This document shows positions 37,398 through 46,363 of a stretch of 64,000 bases of DNA, piece after piece. Under the pieces are notes generated by a model that worked only from the letters and a program-made list of their open reading frames with translations, ran no database searches and had not been told where the DNA came from. Positions within the stretch are counted from its first letter, which is position 1. Each line of letters opens with the position of its first letter. The translations under genes were made by a program, and so were the position numbers. The stretch comes from Amycolatopsis antarctica (GTDB taxonomy: Bacteria; Actinomycetota; Actinomycetes; Mycobacteriales; Pseudonocardiaceae): assembly GCF_002262875.1 (NCBI RefSeq), contig NZ_NKYE01000009.1:124001-188000 (forward strand), read 5' to 3'.

Positions 37398-37553
37398 TTA
37401 TCGCGGCACGAGCCGCTCGCTCGCATCCTGCGCGCCGGGCTGGTGGAGAGCGTCCACTACGGGTCCATGGCGATGCTCGACCCGGCAGGTGCGGTGCTGT
37501 TCGCCGCAGGAGAGCCGGACGCCGTGCACGATTCCTGGCTGGCGGGAGCTGGA
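37398..37553 (+). pseudogene. N-terminal fragment of an L-asparaginase II-like gene
   Basis: The frame immediately after the monooxygenase stop reads HEPLARILRAGLVESVHYGS, then MAMLDPAGAVLFAAGEPDAV. This is the start of AnsA-unrelated asparaginase II proteins (typically VRGGxVESxHRG, then VVDADGRVLxALGDPD). Only ~50 codons remain and no start codon or ribosome binding site is obvious. Confidence 0.65.
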
Positions 37554-37610
37554 TGTCCAGGTCGGCGCCGAACGCGTGCGGATGCGCCGCAACGAGGACG
37601 GCGGTCGGGA

Positions 37611-38430
37611 ATGAACGCTTCGGTCCAGCGGGCGACACCTCTCGGGTACCGTCTCGCGGAGGTCCGCGGTGTCGTGCTGGATATCGACGGCTGCCTGATC
37701 CTCGCAACCCACCCCGCCGGCGGGGACGCGAAGGTGCTGCCCGGAGCGGTCGACGCGATGTGTGCGTTGCGGGACATGGGTTTGCGCACTCTCGTCTTCG
37801 CCAACCGTCAAGCCGTCTACCCGCGCACATCGCCGCGTCATTGGCCGAGCTGGGTTTCCCAGTCAGCGCCGACGACGTGACGACGCCGTCCGTCGTCGCC
37901 GCCGCGGTGTTCAAGGAACGTTGCGGCACCAAGCCGGTACTGGCCCTCGGCGGACACGGGGTGGTGGACGTTCTGAGCGAGCACGGGGTCGCGGTGCTCG
38001 ACCACCGCGAACCCGGCGCCGCCGCGGTACTGGTCGGCTGGGACACCGGGCTCGACCAGCAGCGCCTTCAGGTCGCCGCCGAAGCGGTGTGGGCGGGCGC
38101 GCCGCTGCTCGTGACAAGCGATGCCCCGGCATTCGTCACCGCGGGAGGGCATTCCGCCGTATTCACCGGGTTCATCGCTAACGGCCTCACCTACGTCACC
38201 GGCGTGCCGTACGCGGTGCTCGGCAAGCCGTCCGCGCGCGGCCCGCTGGCTCGGTGTGCCGGGCCCCCGGACGCTCGTGGTGGGCGACGACCTCACGCTG
38301 GAGGTGGCGATGGCGACCGCGCCAAGGCGCCGAACGGCTGCCCGAGTCCGAGCGCCCCGACCTGGTCGTCGACCGTCTTGGCGAGGTCGTGGACGCGCTG
38401 CGGCGTGCGCGTGGGACCGCACCGAAGTAA
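37611..38430 (+). pseudogene. Broken NagD-like HAD phosphatase
   Basis: Repaired, it would encode ~270 residues. Frame one has VRGVVLDIDGCLI (the DxDG motif of HAD phosphatases) and LRTLVFAN. After a shift near 37805, frame two continues LPAHIAASLAELGFPVSADD through AAVLVGWDTGLDQQRLQ, PLLVTSDAPAF and VTGVPYAVLGKPSA. Frame three has TLVVGDDLTLEVAMA, and a further shift gives RPDLVVDRLGEVVDALRRA before the stop. Motifs I, III and IV all survive in separate frames, so decay is recent. An intact enzyme would remove phosphate from a small metabolite. Confidence 0.82.
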
Positions 38431-38483
38431 GGCACCGGCGGCTTGTGAGGTCATGGCTCGAGCCGACGCACAGCCGCCGGCGC

Positions 38484-39116
38484 TCACCGGGGTCTGCCCG
38501 CTGCCTGTTCGCGGTTGTGCAGCCACGCGTACGCGTGCTCGTACAGGTCGTGCAGGTGGTCGGGCTCGTCGTCGCCGTACAAGCCCTGCTGCGTCGACCA
38601 GCCCGACCGCGCCAGGTAATAGCCGAGGTATCGGTACGAGGGTCTGACGCCACGGAGCACGGCCAGCTCGTAGGGGATGGACGTGTCCGGTAACGACGGG
38701 GTGAGGGTGCTGTCCTCATAGATGGCGGTGAGGGAGGCTATCCACCACCTGTCCTCGGTCCGGCTCGCCTGGTAGAGGAGCCTGCCGTGCGAGACGAGGT
38801 TCGCCTGTACGCCGTGGATCGTGACGTGGTTGACGATCGCGGCACCGACCTCGGCGACCGCACGATCGCGATGGACCTCCACTACGGGGGGCGCGAGCCG
38901 GTGGACCGGTCGCTCGCCAGCGTCGAACATCGCCTTCGACCGGGTAACGAATTCCTCGGCCGACCCGTCGATCCAGCTCAGGAAAACCGGGGCCGCTGGA
39001 CGGTAGCTGTCGCGCATGGGCGCCCACCAGCCGCGATCGCGTGCCTGGCGTTCCCGCAGGATCAGGTGGCTCACCGCGGCAACGTCGCCGACCGAATCGT
39101 GGGGCACGCTACTCAC
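38484..39116 (-). CDS. NTF2-like (SnoaL-type) fold protein
   Basis: 210 residues. HLILRERQARDRGWWAPMRD is followed by NTF2-like strand pattern (VVEVHRDRAVAEVGAAIVN, GRLLYQASRTEDRWWIASLT). These cone-shaped domains serve as cyclases, dehydratases or hydroxylase partners in biosynthetic clusters, or as small binding proteins. GTG start. It lies downstream of the AfsR-type regulator on the same strand (161-base gap). A decayed second copy of this regulator/NTF2 pair lies at 33.0-33.3 kb, implying the two genes travel together. Catalytic role is unknown. Confidence 0.7.
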   Translation of the reverse strand: MSSVPHDSVGDVAAVSHLILRERQARDRGWWAPMRDSYRPAAPVFLSWIDGSAEEFVTRSKAMFDAGERPVHRLAPPVVEVHRDRAVAEVGAAIVNHVTIHGVQANLVSHGRLLYQASRTEDRWWIASLTAIYEDSTLTPSLPDTSIPYELAVLRGVRPSYRYLGYYLARSGWSTQQGLYGDDEPDHLHDLYEHAYAWLHNREQAAGRPR

Positions 39117-39173
39117 CGTCCGTCCCTCTTCGGCTCCGTCCTGCCTGACGTCTGCGAATTCACACTAGCCAAC

Positions 39174-39201
39174 GGGCCCGATCGGGGACCCGAATCGGCC
39201 C
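39174..39201 (-). terminator. Weak hairpin after the AfsR-type regulator
   Basis: GGGCCCGAT (39174-39182) pairs with ATCGGCCC (39194-39201) with one bulged base and an ~11-base loop, in the gap between the regulator and the NTF2-like gene. It could act as a partial terminator on the minus strand. No T-run follows. Confidence 0.3.
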
Positions 39202-39277
39202 TTCGGTCCGCGGCGACGGGACGAAAGGGGCAGCCTGGTAGTCGGTGTGCGCCCGGGTGTCGTCACCGAACAGTCGA

Positions 39278-42112
39278 TCAACCCGCGAGCGCGCGGAGGA
39301 AGTCGCTGGCCACACCGGCCTCCTCGGCGTCGATCTCGACGAAGATCTCCAGCGCCTGCTCCGCCTGGCTCCTGGCCAGGTCCTCGCGCGTTCTTCGGCG
39401 GTTCTCCCTGGCAAGCCCGAGCAGGCACAAACCCTCGTGGTATCGATCGCCGATCGACCGGCAGAACGACAATGCGTTCTCGTATTCGGCGATCGCGCGA
39501 TCGAACTGACCGAGGTCGCGGTAGGCGTGACCGACGTTGACCAGCAGGTTCGCCTCCGTCAGTGTCAACTTGATCGTTCTGGCGACCGCGAGACCCGCCC
39601 TCCCGAAGATCAACGCCTTCTCCGGCTGCCCCAACTCCACGTACAGTTGGCACGCCACGTCGAGGGTTCCCGCCTCGAAGTACGGCAGCCCCGACCGCTG
39701 GGCGATGGTGACTGCCTTCAACGCGTAAGGCAGCCCCTCGTCGTAGCGGCCCATTTCGCGCAGGGTAGATGCGAGGTTGCCGAGCGTGGTTGCTCGCAAT
39801 GTGTCGTCACCGGTGTCGCTGAGCAGCGACAATCCCTGTTCGAGTTGGTGTACCGCCGTGGTGTTGTTGCCGATTCTGGAATTGGCGATACTGAGCTGGT
39901 TGAGTAGCCGGACCTGCGGTTCCTGGGCGTTGTGGCGCTCGGCAGCCGACAGACCGGTGCTGAGTAGCCGGATCCATTCGGTGAGTAGGCCGGTGCTGTA
40001 GTAGTGCGAGTACATCCGCAGGCTCAGCTGCCAGGCGATCTCGTCGAATCCCAGCTCCGCAGCCTGTTCGGTGAGCGCAAGGATATTGGGGGCTTCGTGT
40101 GCCTGCCAAGCGCTGGCGGACTCCGCGTTGTCGAACGTCATGGCCGTCATGCCGACGGGCAGCGGTACGGGCGCGCCACGGTTCGCTCCGGGCTCGCGCA
40201 GACCCGCGGCGGCGACGGCGCCGTGCAGGTACCAGACCATCAAGCGCCATGACGCCTGGTGTCGTACTTCGGGAGAATCGTGTTGTTCGGCCAGCTCCCT
40301 GGAGTAGAGGCGAACCAGGTCGTGGAACCGGTAGCGGTCTTCACCGGGCTGTTCGAGCAGGTGCTGGCCGCTCAGACCCCGGAGTACCGTGACGGCCTCG
40401 GCCACCGGGATCCCGGCGAGCACGGCGGCGGCTTCGACACCGAACTCCGGGCCGGGATGCAGACCCAGCAGGCGAAACGTCGATGCCAGTTGCGGTTTCA
40501 GGGACTGATAGGACCACGAGAGGACACCGCGCACGGACGACATCTCGTCGTCGTCGACCGAGAGTGAGTCGAGGCGGTTCTGGGTTGCCGCGAGTTCCGC
40601 GGCCAGCTCGTCGAGAGCGGACGCCGGCCGCATCGACACGAGCACTCCGATGATCCGCAGCGCGAGCGGCAGGTACCCGCACAGCTGGGCGAGCGTGGCG
40701 GTAGCCGCCGGAGCGTCGTCGATGCGACGGTCGCCCACGAGTTGACGCAACAGCGCGAAGGACTCCGCGGGTGAGAGCAAGCCAAGCGTCAGCCTGCGCG
40801 CGCCGTCGCGGACCACGAGACCGCCGAGGCGGCTTCTGCTGGTCACGAGGACCAGACTGTTCGACGTCCCGGGCAGCAGATCTCGGACCTGGTCGGCCGA
40901 GACCGCGTTGTCGAGCATGATGAGGACGTTCCTGTCGGCCAGCAGGCTGCGATAGAGCGCTACCTGCGCGTCGACGGTGTCCGGCTGGGTGGTCACTCCG
41001 AGCCCGCGCAACAGCTGGGTGAGCGCCTCCGGGGTGGTCAACGGCGGACGGCTGGGGTCGAACCCGCGCAGGTTCACGAACAACTGGCCGTCCGGGTGGT
41101 CCGCCATGACTTCGCGGGCGAAGTGCACCGCGAGCGTCGTCTTGCCGATGCCACCCGCACCGTCGATCGCCGACACGACAAGCGCCGAAGCACCACGCGC
41201 GGACGGCGAGTGCCACTGGTCCAACACCGCGAGCTCGTCCGCGCGACCGACGAAGTCCGGCACCGTATGCGGCAGCTGGGCGGGCGCGACCGTCTGCCGC
41301 GGCGCGGCCCCTGCCTTGCTCGCCGGGTTCAGCAGGCCGGGATCGGAGCTCAGGATGCCGTCATGCAGCGCCACGAGTTCGGCTCCGGGAGCGATGCCCA
41401 GTTCCTCGAGGAGTACCCGTCTGCCGTCCTCGAACACCGCCAACGCCTCTGCTTGGCGTCCACTGCGATACAGCGCCAGCATGAGCTGGCCGCGCAGACT
41501 CTCCCGCAGCGGTTCACTGCGCACCGCGGTGTCGAGCTCGTCGATGGCCTCCCGGTGGTTACCGCTGCCGAGCAGCAGCCCAGCGTGCTCTTCCACCAGG
41601 CGCAGCCGCAATAACTCCAAGCGGCCGCGCTCGGCTTCGGCCAGCGGTCCGGATGCCCCGCTCAGCGTTACACCTTGCCAGCGCCGCAGGCACTCCTGCA
41701 GCATTTTCGCGGCTTGTTCCGGCGCTCCCGGGGCCATTCGCCGCGCCTCGGCGACGCCCGCTTCCATTACGGCGACGTCAGTCTGCTCGTCTGTTGCCTG
41801 AAGCACGTAAGCGCCGCGCGTGCGCACCAGCAATCCGGTCGCGCCCACCTCTTCCAGCGCCCGGCGCAGGCCGCTGACGTAGGTGTGGATGATGCCCTGG
41901 GCTGACGTGGGCGGCGCATCACCCCACAAGGCGTCGACGATCTCGCTGTTGGTGACGATGCGTCCGTTCCGCAGTGCGAGCATGGCGAAAAGCGCACGTT
42001 GCTTAGGCGGCCCCAAGGACACTCCGCGACCGTCCGACCACGCCCGCACCTCACCTAACAACTCGACCCACAACGAGCCACGATCGGTATCCCGCACGCC
42101 AATCAGCTCCAC
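39278..42112 (-). CDS. AfsR-type SARP regulator with NB-ARC and TPR domains
   Basis: 944 residues. Residues ~15-105 are an OmpR-like winged helix (VSLGPPKQRALFAMLALRNG). Residues ~110-255 are a bacterial transcriptional activation domain (EQAAKMLQECLRRWQGV, SGRQAEALAVFEDGRRVL). Residues ~285-570 are an NB-ARC ATPase with P-loop GAGGIGKTTLA, NVLIMLDNA and LCGYLPLALRIIG. TPR-like repeats run from ~690 to the end (TLGNLASTLREMGRYDEGLP). Such proteins activate antibiotic clusters after a nucleotide or ligand signal. GTG 42112 is the start. It is intact, whereas the small SARP gene at 48.4 kb is broken, so this is the likely pathway activator for the region. Confidence 0.93.
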   Translation of the reverse strand: MELIGVRDTDRGSLWVELLGEVRAWSDGRGVSLGPPKQRALFAMLALRNGRIVTNSEIVDALWGDAPPTSAQGIIHTYVSGLRRALEEVGATGLLVRTRGAYVLQATDEQTDVAVMEAGVAEARRMAPGAPEQAAKMLQECLRRWQGVTLSGASGPLAEAERGRLELLRLRLVEEHAGLLLGSGNHREAIDELDTAVRSEPLRESLRGQLMLALYRSGRQAEALAVFEDGRRVLLEELGIAPGAELVALHDGILSSDPGLLNPASKAGAAPRQTVAPAQLPHTVPDFVGRADELAVLDQWHSPSARGASALVVSAIDGAGGIGKTTLAVHFAREVMADHPDGQLFVNLRGFDPSRPPLTTPEALTQLLRGLGVTTQPDTVDAQVALYRSLLADRNVLIMLDNAVSADQVRDLLPGTSNSLVLVTSRSRLGGLVVRDGARRLTLGLLSPAESFALLRQLVGDRRIDDAPAATATLAQLCGYLPLALRIIGVLVSMRPASALDELAAELAATQNRLDSLSVDDDEMSSVRGVLSWSYQSLKPQLASTFRLLGLHPGPEFGVEAAAVLAGIPVAEAVTVLRGLSGQHLLEQPGEDRYRFHDLVRLYSRELAEQHDSPEVRHQASWRLMVWYLHGAVAAAGLREPGANRGAPVPLPVGMTAMTFDNAESASAWQAHEAPNILALTEQAAELGFDEIAWQLSLRMYSHYYSTGLLTEWIRLLSTGLSAAERHNAQEPQVRLLNQLSIANSRIGNNTTAVHQLEQGLSLLSDTGDDTLRATTLGNLASTLREMGRYDEGLPYALKAVTIAQRSGLPYFEAGTLDVACQLYVELGQPEKALIFGRAGLAVARTIKLTLTEANLLVNVGHAYRDLGQFDRAIAEYENALSFCRSIGDRYHEGLCLLGLARENRRRTREDLARSQAEQALEIFVEIDAEEAGVASDFLRALAG

Positions 42113-42153
42113 ACACGATCGACAGAGTGCGCGTCAGGCGCCCTTGAGATCCA

Positions 42154-42789
42154 TTATGTGGTCCCACTGACCGAGCCACCAACGCCGCCCGGTACTTGGG
42201 CGATTCCGCGGTCCTTGGTAGCGCTGTCATGGTTGCCTCGGACGGTCATGATGCCGACCGGCACGATCGTGTCGCGGCTGACCGTGACGTTCTGTGTATC
42301 ACCGTGCAGCTTTAAGTGGACGACGGTCTCGGTTGTGGGGGAGAGTTGTTCTTTCGCCGCCTTGCATGCCTCCCGCGCGCTGAGGAGGGCCTGAACTTTT
42401 TCGGGGTTCTCCAGGTCCAGCAGGCTGACCTGGAGAACCCCGCTCAGCTTGTCATCGACAAGAGCCAGCAACGTGTCGTCGAAGTCGATGCCGCCGAGTT
42501 GGTCGACGCCATCCGGCATACCCAGGTTATCCATTGCGTGTTGGCTTGCCCGCAAGATCGTGGCGTCGAAGGTGTTACCACCGAGGTCGTACACGCCGAC
42601 GATCTCTCCTTCGCCGAGCCGACGTTCGACGGAGTAATGCATGGCGGCTGCTTCGGGCTCAGTGATTACCCGCACGTGCTTCAGCCCAGCGATGCGCGGT
42701 AGCGCCACGAGGTGCTCCCGGCGGTGCGGTCCCCGTACCGCCGGGCATATGAAACCACTGCTCGTGGTGCGCACCTCATGTTCTGCCAT
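42154..42789 (-). pseudogene. Truncated Hsp70-like gene fragment
   Basis: The reverse frame carries REHLVALPRIAGLKHVRVI, TEPEAAAMHYSV, then the Hsp70 phosphate motif VYDLGGNTFDATIL (normally GGGT; Asn here). DQLGGIDFDDTLLALV and EACKAAKEQLSP follow. This is the middle of an Hsp70/actin-fold ATPase domain. The first ~110 residues and all of the substrate domain are absent, and the N-terminal residues before REHL look frame-shifted. It is probably debris brought in with the island. Confidence 0.8.
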
Positions 42790-43050
42790 TGCCAGCGGCC
42801 GTGTTCTGCAGTTGCACCGCCATCAGCGCTGCGGGCGCCCTCACGGCTCCGGCGATCTTGACCGGTGTGGGGTCGGTGAGCCGCCACTTGTGCCGATGGG
42901 ATGCTCGCCGAGATTGGCTTTTGCGTCGCCCTCGGCCGCGTCGCCGTTGTCCTGATTGAACTCAGCGGCTGCGGCGACGGTGAACCTGACGTGAATGAAG
43001 GGTAGAGAATGCTGCCTGTTCAATCGGCCCGTGAGTTGCTTGTCTGCGAG

Positions 43051-43974
43051 CTAGGCCGAAGCCTGCCCGGGTCGCCAGGGTTGCTCGTGTGTGCAGAGTT
43101 CGGCGATCTCGTCCCACAGGCCGTCATCGAGGTCGAGGTCGCCTGCGCGGACGTTCTCTTCGAGGTGGTTGATTGACGTGGTGCCGGGGATGAGGATGTT
43201 GTTGGGTGAGTGGTGTAGTAGCCAGCCGAGTGCTAGTTGCGATGGGCTTGCCCCGACGGACGGCGCGATCTTGGCTAGTGCTCCGTTGGGCCCGAGTAGG
43301 TCGCCGTGTCCCATCGGGAACCATGGGATGAACGCGATGTCGTTGTCCTCGGTGTAGTGCAGGACGTCTTCGCCGGAGCGGTCGGCGACGTTGTAGAGGT
43401 TCTCCACCGCCACGATGTCGACGATATCCCGGCAGGCCGCGACCTGTTCGGCGCTGACCTGAGGTTGGCCGGAGACGCCGATGTGGCGGATCTTGCCTTC
43501 CTGCTGAAGTTGTCCGAGCGCACCCAGTTGGTCGGCCAGCGGAACGACCGGGTCGATGCGGTGCAACTGGTACAGCGGGATGCAGTCGAGGCCGAGGTTG
43601 TAGAGGCTCAGCTCCACCTGCTGGCGTAGGTATTCGGGTCGGCCGAGCGCGACGGTGTAGGGGGGCTTGCCACTATCATGCAGCCAGTCCTGTTGGCCGC
43701 TGCGCAGCATGCCGCCCTTGGTCGTGACAACCAGGTCGTCCGGGTAGGGGTGGAGCGCTTCGCGAATGATCCGTTCGTTGTAGCCAGGACCGTAGGAGTC
43801 GGCGGTGTCGATGAAGTTGATACCGAGTTCGACAGCGCGGCGGAGGACGGCGATGGCGTTGGCGGGGTCTTCCGGCGGGCCCCACATGCCGTGGCCGGTG
43901 AGGTGCATGGCACCGTAGCCGAGGCGGTTGATCGTGAGATCCCCACCGAGGGTGAGAGTCTTTTCCGGGGGCAT
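43051..43974 (-). CDS. Aldo/keto reductase
   Basis: 307 residues, full length for the family. The TIM barrel has the catalytic tetrad visible: Asp and Tyr in FIDTADSYGPGYNE, Lys in VVTTKGGML, His in LYQLHRIDP. The NADPH-binding end is IPGTTSINHLEENVRA. ATG 43974 is chosen because GAGGGA sits 7 bases upstream; ATG 43989 has its AGGA directly adjoining. It starts 17 bases after the rppA stop on the same strand, so it may reduce a naphthoquinone-type product, or may be a general reductase. Confidence 0.9.
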   Translation of the reverse strand: MPPEKTLTLGGDLTINRLGYGAMHLTGHGMWGPPEDPANAIAVLRRAVELGINFIDTADSYGPGYNERIIREALHPYPDDLVVTTKGGMLRSGQQDWLHDSGKPPYTVALGRPEYLRQQVELSLYNLGLDCIPLYQLHRIDPVVPLADQLGALGQLQQEGKIRHIGVSGQPQVSAEQVAACRDIVDIVAVENLYNVADRSGEDVLHYTEDNDIAFIPWFPMGHGDLLGPNGALAKIAPSVGASPSQLALGWLLHHSPNNILIPGTTSINHLEENVRAGDLDLDDGLWDEIAELCTHEQPWRPGQASA

Positions 43975-43991
43975 GGTCGTATCCCTCATTC

Positions 43992-45131
43992 CTAGTTGAC
44001 GGAAGTCCAGACGTTGCTGGGTTCGGAGACGTCGAGCGCATCGGCGAGCGTCTGAAAACGAACCTCGGGTTGTGTCGGTATCCGGTGGGCTGCCGACCAG
44101 GTGCCGACCGAGCACTCCGCGGTCATTCCGGGACCGAAACCCGCGATGAGGCCGCGAGCTCCGTCAGGCACCCCTTCGTCGTGGAAGCGGCGTAGTGCGT
44201 CGAACACCACCGCGGAAGCGATGTTGCCGTATTCGGTGAGGGTGGCGCGGCTGTGGCGGAAGGCCTGTTCGTCCACGCCCAAGTAGTGGCTGAGGTCGCT
44301 GAGAATGCGTGGGCCGCCGGCGTGGATGGCGTAGAAGTCGAGTTCGGAGGCATTCCAGCCCTGCGCGCCGCTGAGTGTGTGCAAGGTCGGGGCGAGCAAC
44401 GCCATTGTCGTCGGTACGCGCTTGTCGAGGCGGAAGTGGAATCCCGTCGCCTTGACGTTGTAGCTGATCCAGTCCTCGGTGTCCGGGACGAGGTAAGACA
44501 TGTTGCGCTCGAGGCGCACACCTTCGCCGCCGACCCCGCGGAGCACCACGGCGGCGATCGCGTCACCGAAAAGGCCGTTGGACAACAAGGAGCCGATGTC
44601 GTCGTCGGTGGGTTGGTAGCACAGCGAGCAGAACTCACACGCGACGATCAGCACGTTGGTGTCGGGATAAGCGGTGCAAAAGTCGTGTGCTCGGCTGATC
44701 GCCGCGCCCCCCGCCGCGCAGCCCAACTGGGCGATGGGGATCTGTCGGGTGTCGCTGCGGAACCCCATGTCGTTGATCATCATGGAGGTCAACGGTGGCA
44801 TCGCGAATCCGGTGCAGGACACGAAGACGATGGCGTCGATGTCCTGGATCGCCAGACCGGCTGAGGCGATCGCCCGTTTCGCCACCTCTGGGATACGTGC
44901 CCTGGCCTCTCTGAGATAGGTTTGGTTCCGCACCTCGAAGCCTGGGTGGAGCAACGTTTTCTCAATCGGCTGGATGAGGTGCCGTTTACGTACTCCGGTG
45001 TTCTCGATCATGCGGAGGATCAGCGGCAACTTCGGGTGGTTGGCGTGCAGATGTCGGGCCAATGAGAGCGTCTCGTCGAGGGTGATGATGTTTTCTGGAA
45101 CCCAGACCTCGGGTCGGCACAACGTAGGCAT
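43992..45131 (-). CDS. rppA: 1,3,6,8-tetrahydroxynaphthalene synthase RppA (type III PKS)
   Basis: 379 residues. Sequence begins MPTLCRPEVWVPENIITLDE and closely follows the Streptomyces RppA family. Cys138 is in AQLGCAAGGAA, followed by the conserved His (AIHAGGPRIL) and Asn (EYGNIASA). Cys106 is in VSCTGF, characteristic of THN synthases. The reaction joins five malonyl-CoA to tetrahydroxynaphthalene, which oxidises to flaviolin and pigments. The ATG at 45131 (AGAAAG upstream) matches the family start; the frame is open 68 codons further upstream but without homology. It is followed by an aldo/keto reductase and preceded by SnoaL-like, Rieske remnant and P450 genes. Confidence 0.95.
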   Translation of the reverse strand: MPTLCRPEVWVPENIITLDETLSLARHLHANHPKLPLILRMIENTGVRKRHLIQPIEKTLLHPGFEVRNQTYLREARARIPEVAKRAIASAGLAIQDIDAIVFVSCTGFAMPPLTSMMINDMGFRSDTRQIPIAQLGCAAGGAAISRAHDFCTAYPDTNVLIVACEFCSLCYQPTDDDIGSLLSNGLFGDAIAAVVLRGVGGEGVRLERNMSYLVPDTEDWISYNVKATGFHFRLDKRVPTTMALLAPTLHTLSGAQGWNASELDFYAIHAGGPRILSDLSHYLGVDEQAFRHSRATLTEYGNIASAVVFDALRRFHDEGVPDGARGLIAGFGPGMTAECSVGTWSAAHRIPTQPEVRFQTLADALDVSEPSNVWTSVN

Positions 45132-45235
45132 AAATCGTTCTTTCTCTAGGCACTGGGCCTGTCGGCCGGTCGCTGTTCCAGTCGTTGAAAGGGCGGATCG
45201 CTGCGGTTGCGACCCGCCGAGTATCGCAGTTTCGT

Positions 45236-45652
45236 TTAGCTGGGGCTCGCAGGCTCGGTGAGAACTTGAAGCAGCGCTGGTGGGTCGTAGGCGTTTTCCC
45301 AGTGCTCGGCGATCTTTCCGTTCTCGAACCTCCACAGGCCGCAGAAGGGCATTACCGTCGGTCGGGGCTGCTTGAGACGGATCACGCCGAACACCGCGCC
45401 GAAATTGTCATTGGACGCGATGTGTTCGACATCCATGACGAGTGTCCCGTTGGTCACTTCGACGAATGCGGTCTCGTGTGCGATGACCTCGTCTCTACCG
45501 ACGATTGGCTGCGGGTTCTCGACGGTGCGGTCGGCACGGTGCAGGACGACATCGTCGGTGGTGTACCGGCCGATGCTCGAGAGATCGGCGTAAAGGGCGC
45601 GCAGGACCTGCACGTTCGGGTGATGTCCGTTCGCAGGGTGTGTTGTGACCAT
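45236..45652 (-). CDS. SnoaL/NTF2-like protein of the rppA cluster
   Basis: 138 residues. Motifs are VQVLRALYADLSSIGRYT, ADRTVENPQPIVGRDEVI and RFENGKIAEHWENAYD; this last is the usual SnoaL-like ending. Such proteins catalyse ring closure, hydroxylation or isomerisation, or simply bind ligands. ATG 45652 has AAGGAG about 7 bases upstream. The gene lies 104 bases upstream of rppA on the same strand, so a role on naphthalene-derived products is possible but not shown. Confidence 0.8.
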   Translation of the reverse strand: MVTTHPANGHHPNVQVLRALYADLSSIGRYTTDDVVLHRADRTVENPQPIVGRDEVIAHETAFVEVTNGTLVMDVEHIASNDNFGAVFGVIRLKQPRPTVMPFCGLWRFENGKIAEHWENAYDPPALLQVLTEPASPS

Positions 45653-45924
45653 GGTCGGACTCCTTATAAAAGAGAGGAGCAACTGAGCTGGTGAGGTCGG
45701 GCATTCGACCGATAAATGAGAAGATTAGTTGGCGAATGTCGATCGCGAAGTACGCTTGCCCGTTTGAACCCTGCGTTATGGATAGATCGACGCCGGCCGG
45801 GGTGTCCTGTGCGTCGGGTTAAGGTGAGACACGGGGTGTGAGTTCCTTCCCGCTGCACGGGCGAGAAGTGAGAAATTTGGTGACCATGACTTTGGGTGAT
45901 GCCGCCCGGATCGATGATGAGGTG

Positions 45925-46297
45925 GTGATCCCGAGGTTTGCCCGTGGGGTGATGCCAGACCATGATCTGGTCGTTGACCTCGTGCACCGGACAGGTGTCG
46001 ATGGATGCTTTTGATGGGATCCTGTTGTCTCTTGGAATGTGCACGCAGCTTCCGGAGGTGACGAATTGCCAGCCGCGGAACGTGAACTTCAGATGCTCAC
46101 TTTGGCCGCGTGCGAGCCCCAGGTGGTCGCCTGGATGCGGGCAGAGCGAGTCGAAGATCGTCAGCTTCCCCGAAGTCGCGCGGACGATCACCAGATCCCG
46201 ACCGAAGTAGCGGACGGTGTGTTTCCGGCCCACCGAAACCTGGGTGTTACTGGCGACTCGGAACCACCCAATGGGATAGGAAAACGGCCACGCATCG
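45925..46297 (-). pseudogene. Rieske oxygenase fragment with ruined iron-sulfur site
   Basis: The reverse frame reads FSYPIGWFRVASNTQVSVG, YFGRDLVIVRATSGKLTIFD, then LCPHPGDHLGLARGQ and LKFTFRGWQFV. The first Rieske pair (C-P-H) is present, but the second, normally C-x-x-H-G-W, is F-x-x-R-G-W, so both ligands are lost. No catalytic domain follows. The N-terminal pattern resembles KshA-like ring-hydroxylating oxygenases. The ~270 bases between this and the SnoaL-like start hold nothing else recognisable. Confidence 0.75.
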
Positions 46298-46363
46298 ACG
46301 CTTCCGGGCTGGGTGTGGTGGTGGGTGGGTCGCCTCGCGATCCGATCTCGGGGCGACTCAGCA

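Noticed and set aside
45132..45335. 68-codon N-terminal extension of rppA
   Set aside because: RppA proteins start at the MPTLCRP position; the extension has no conserved sequence.
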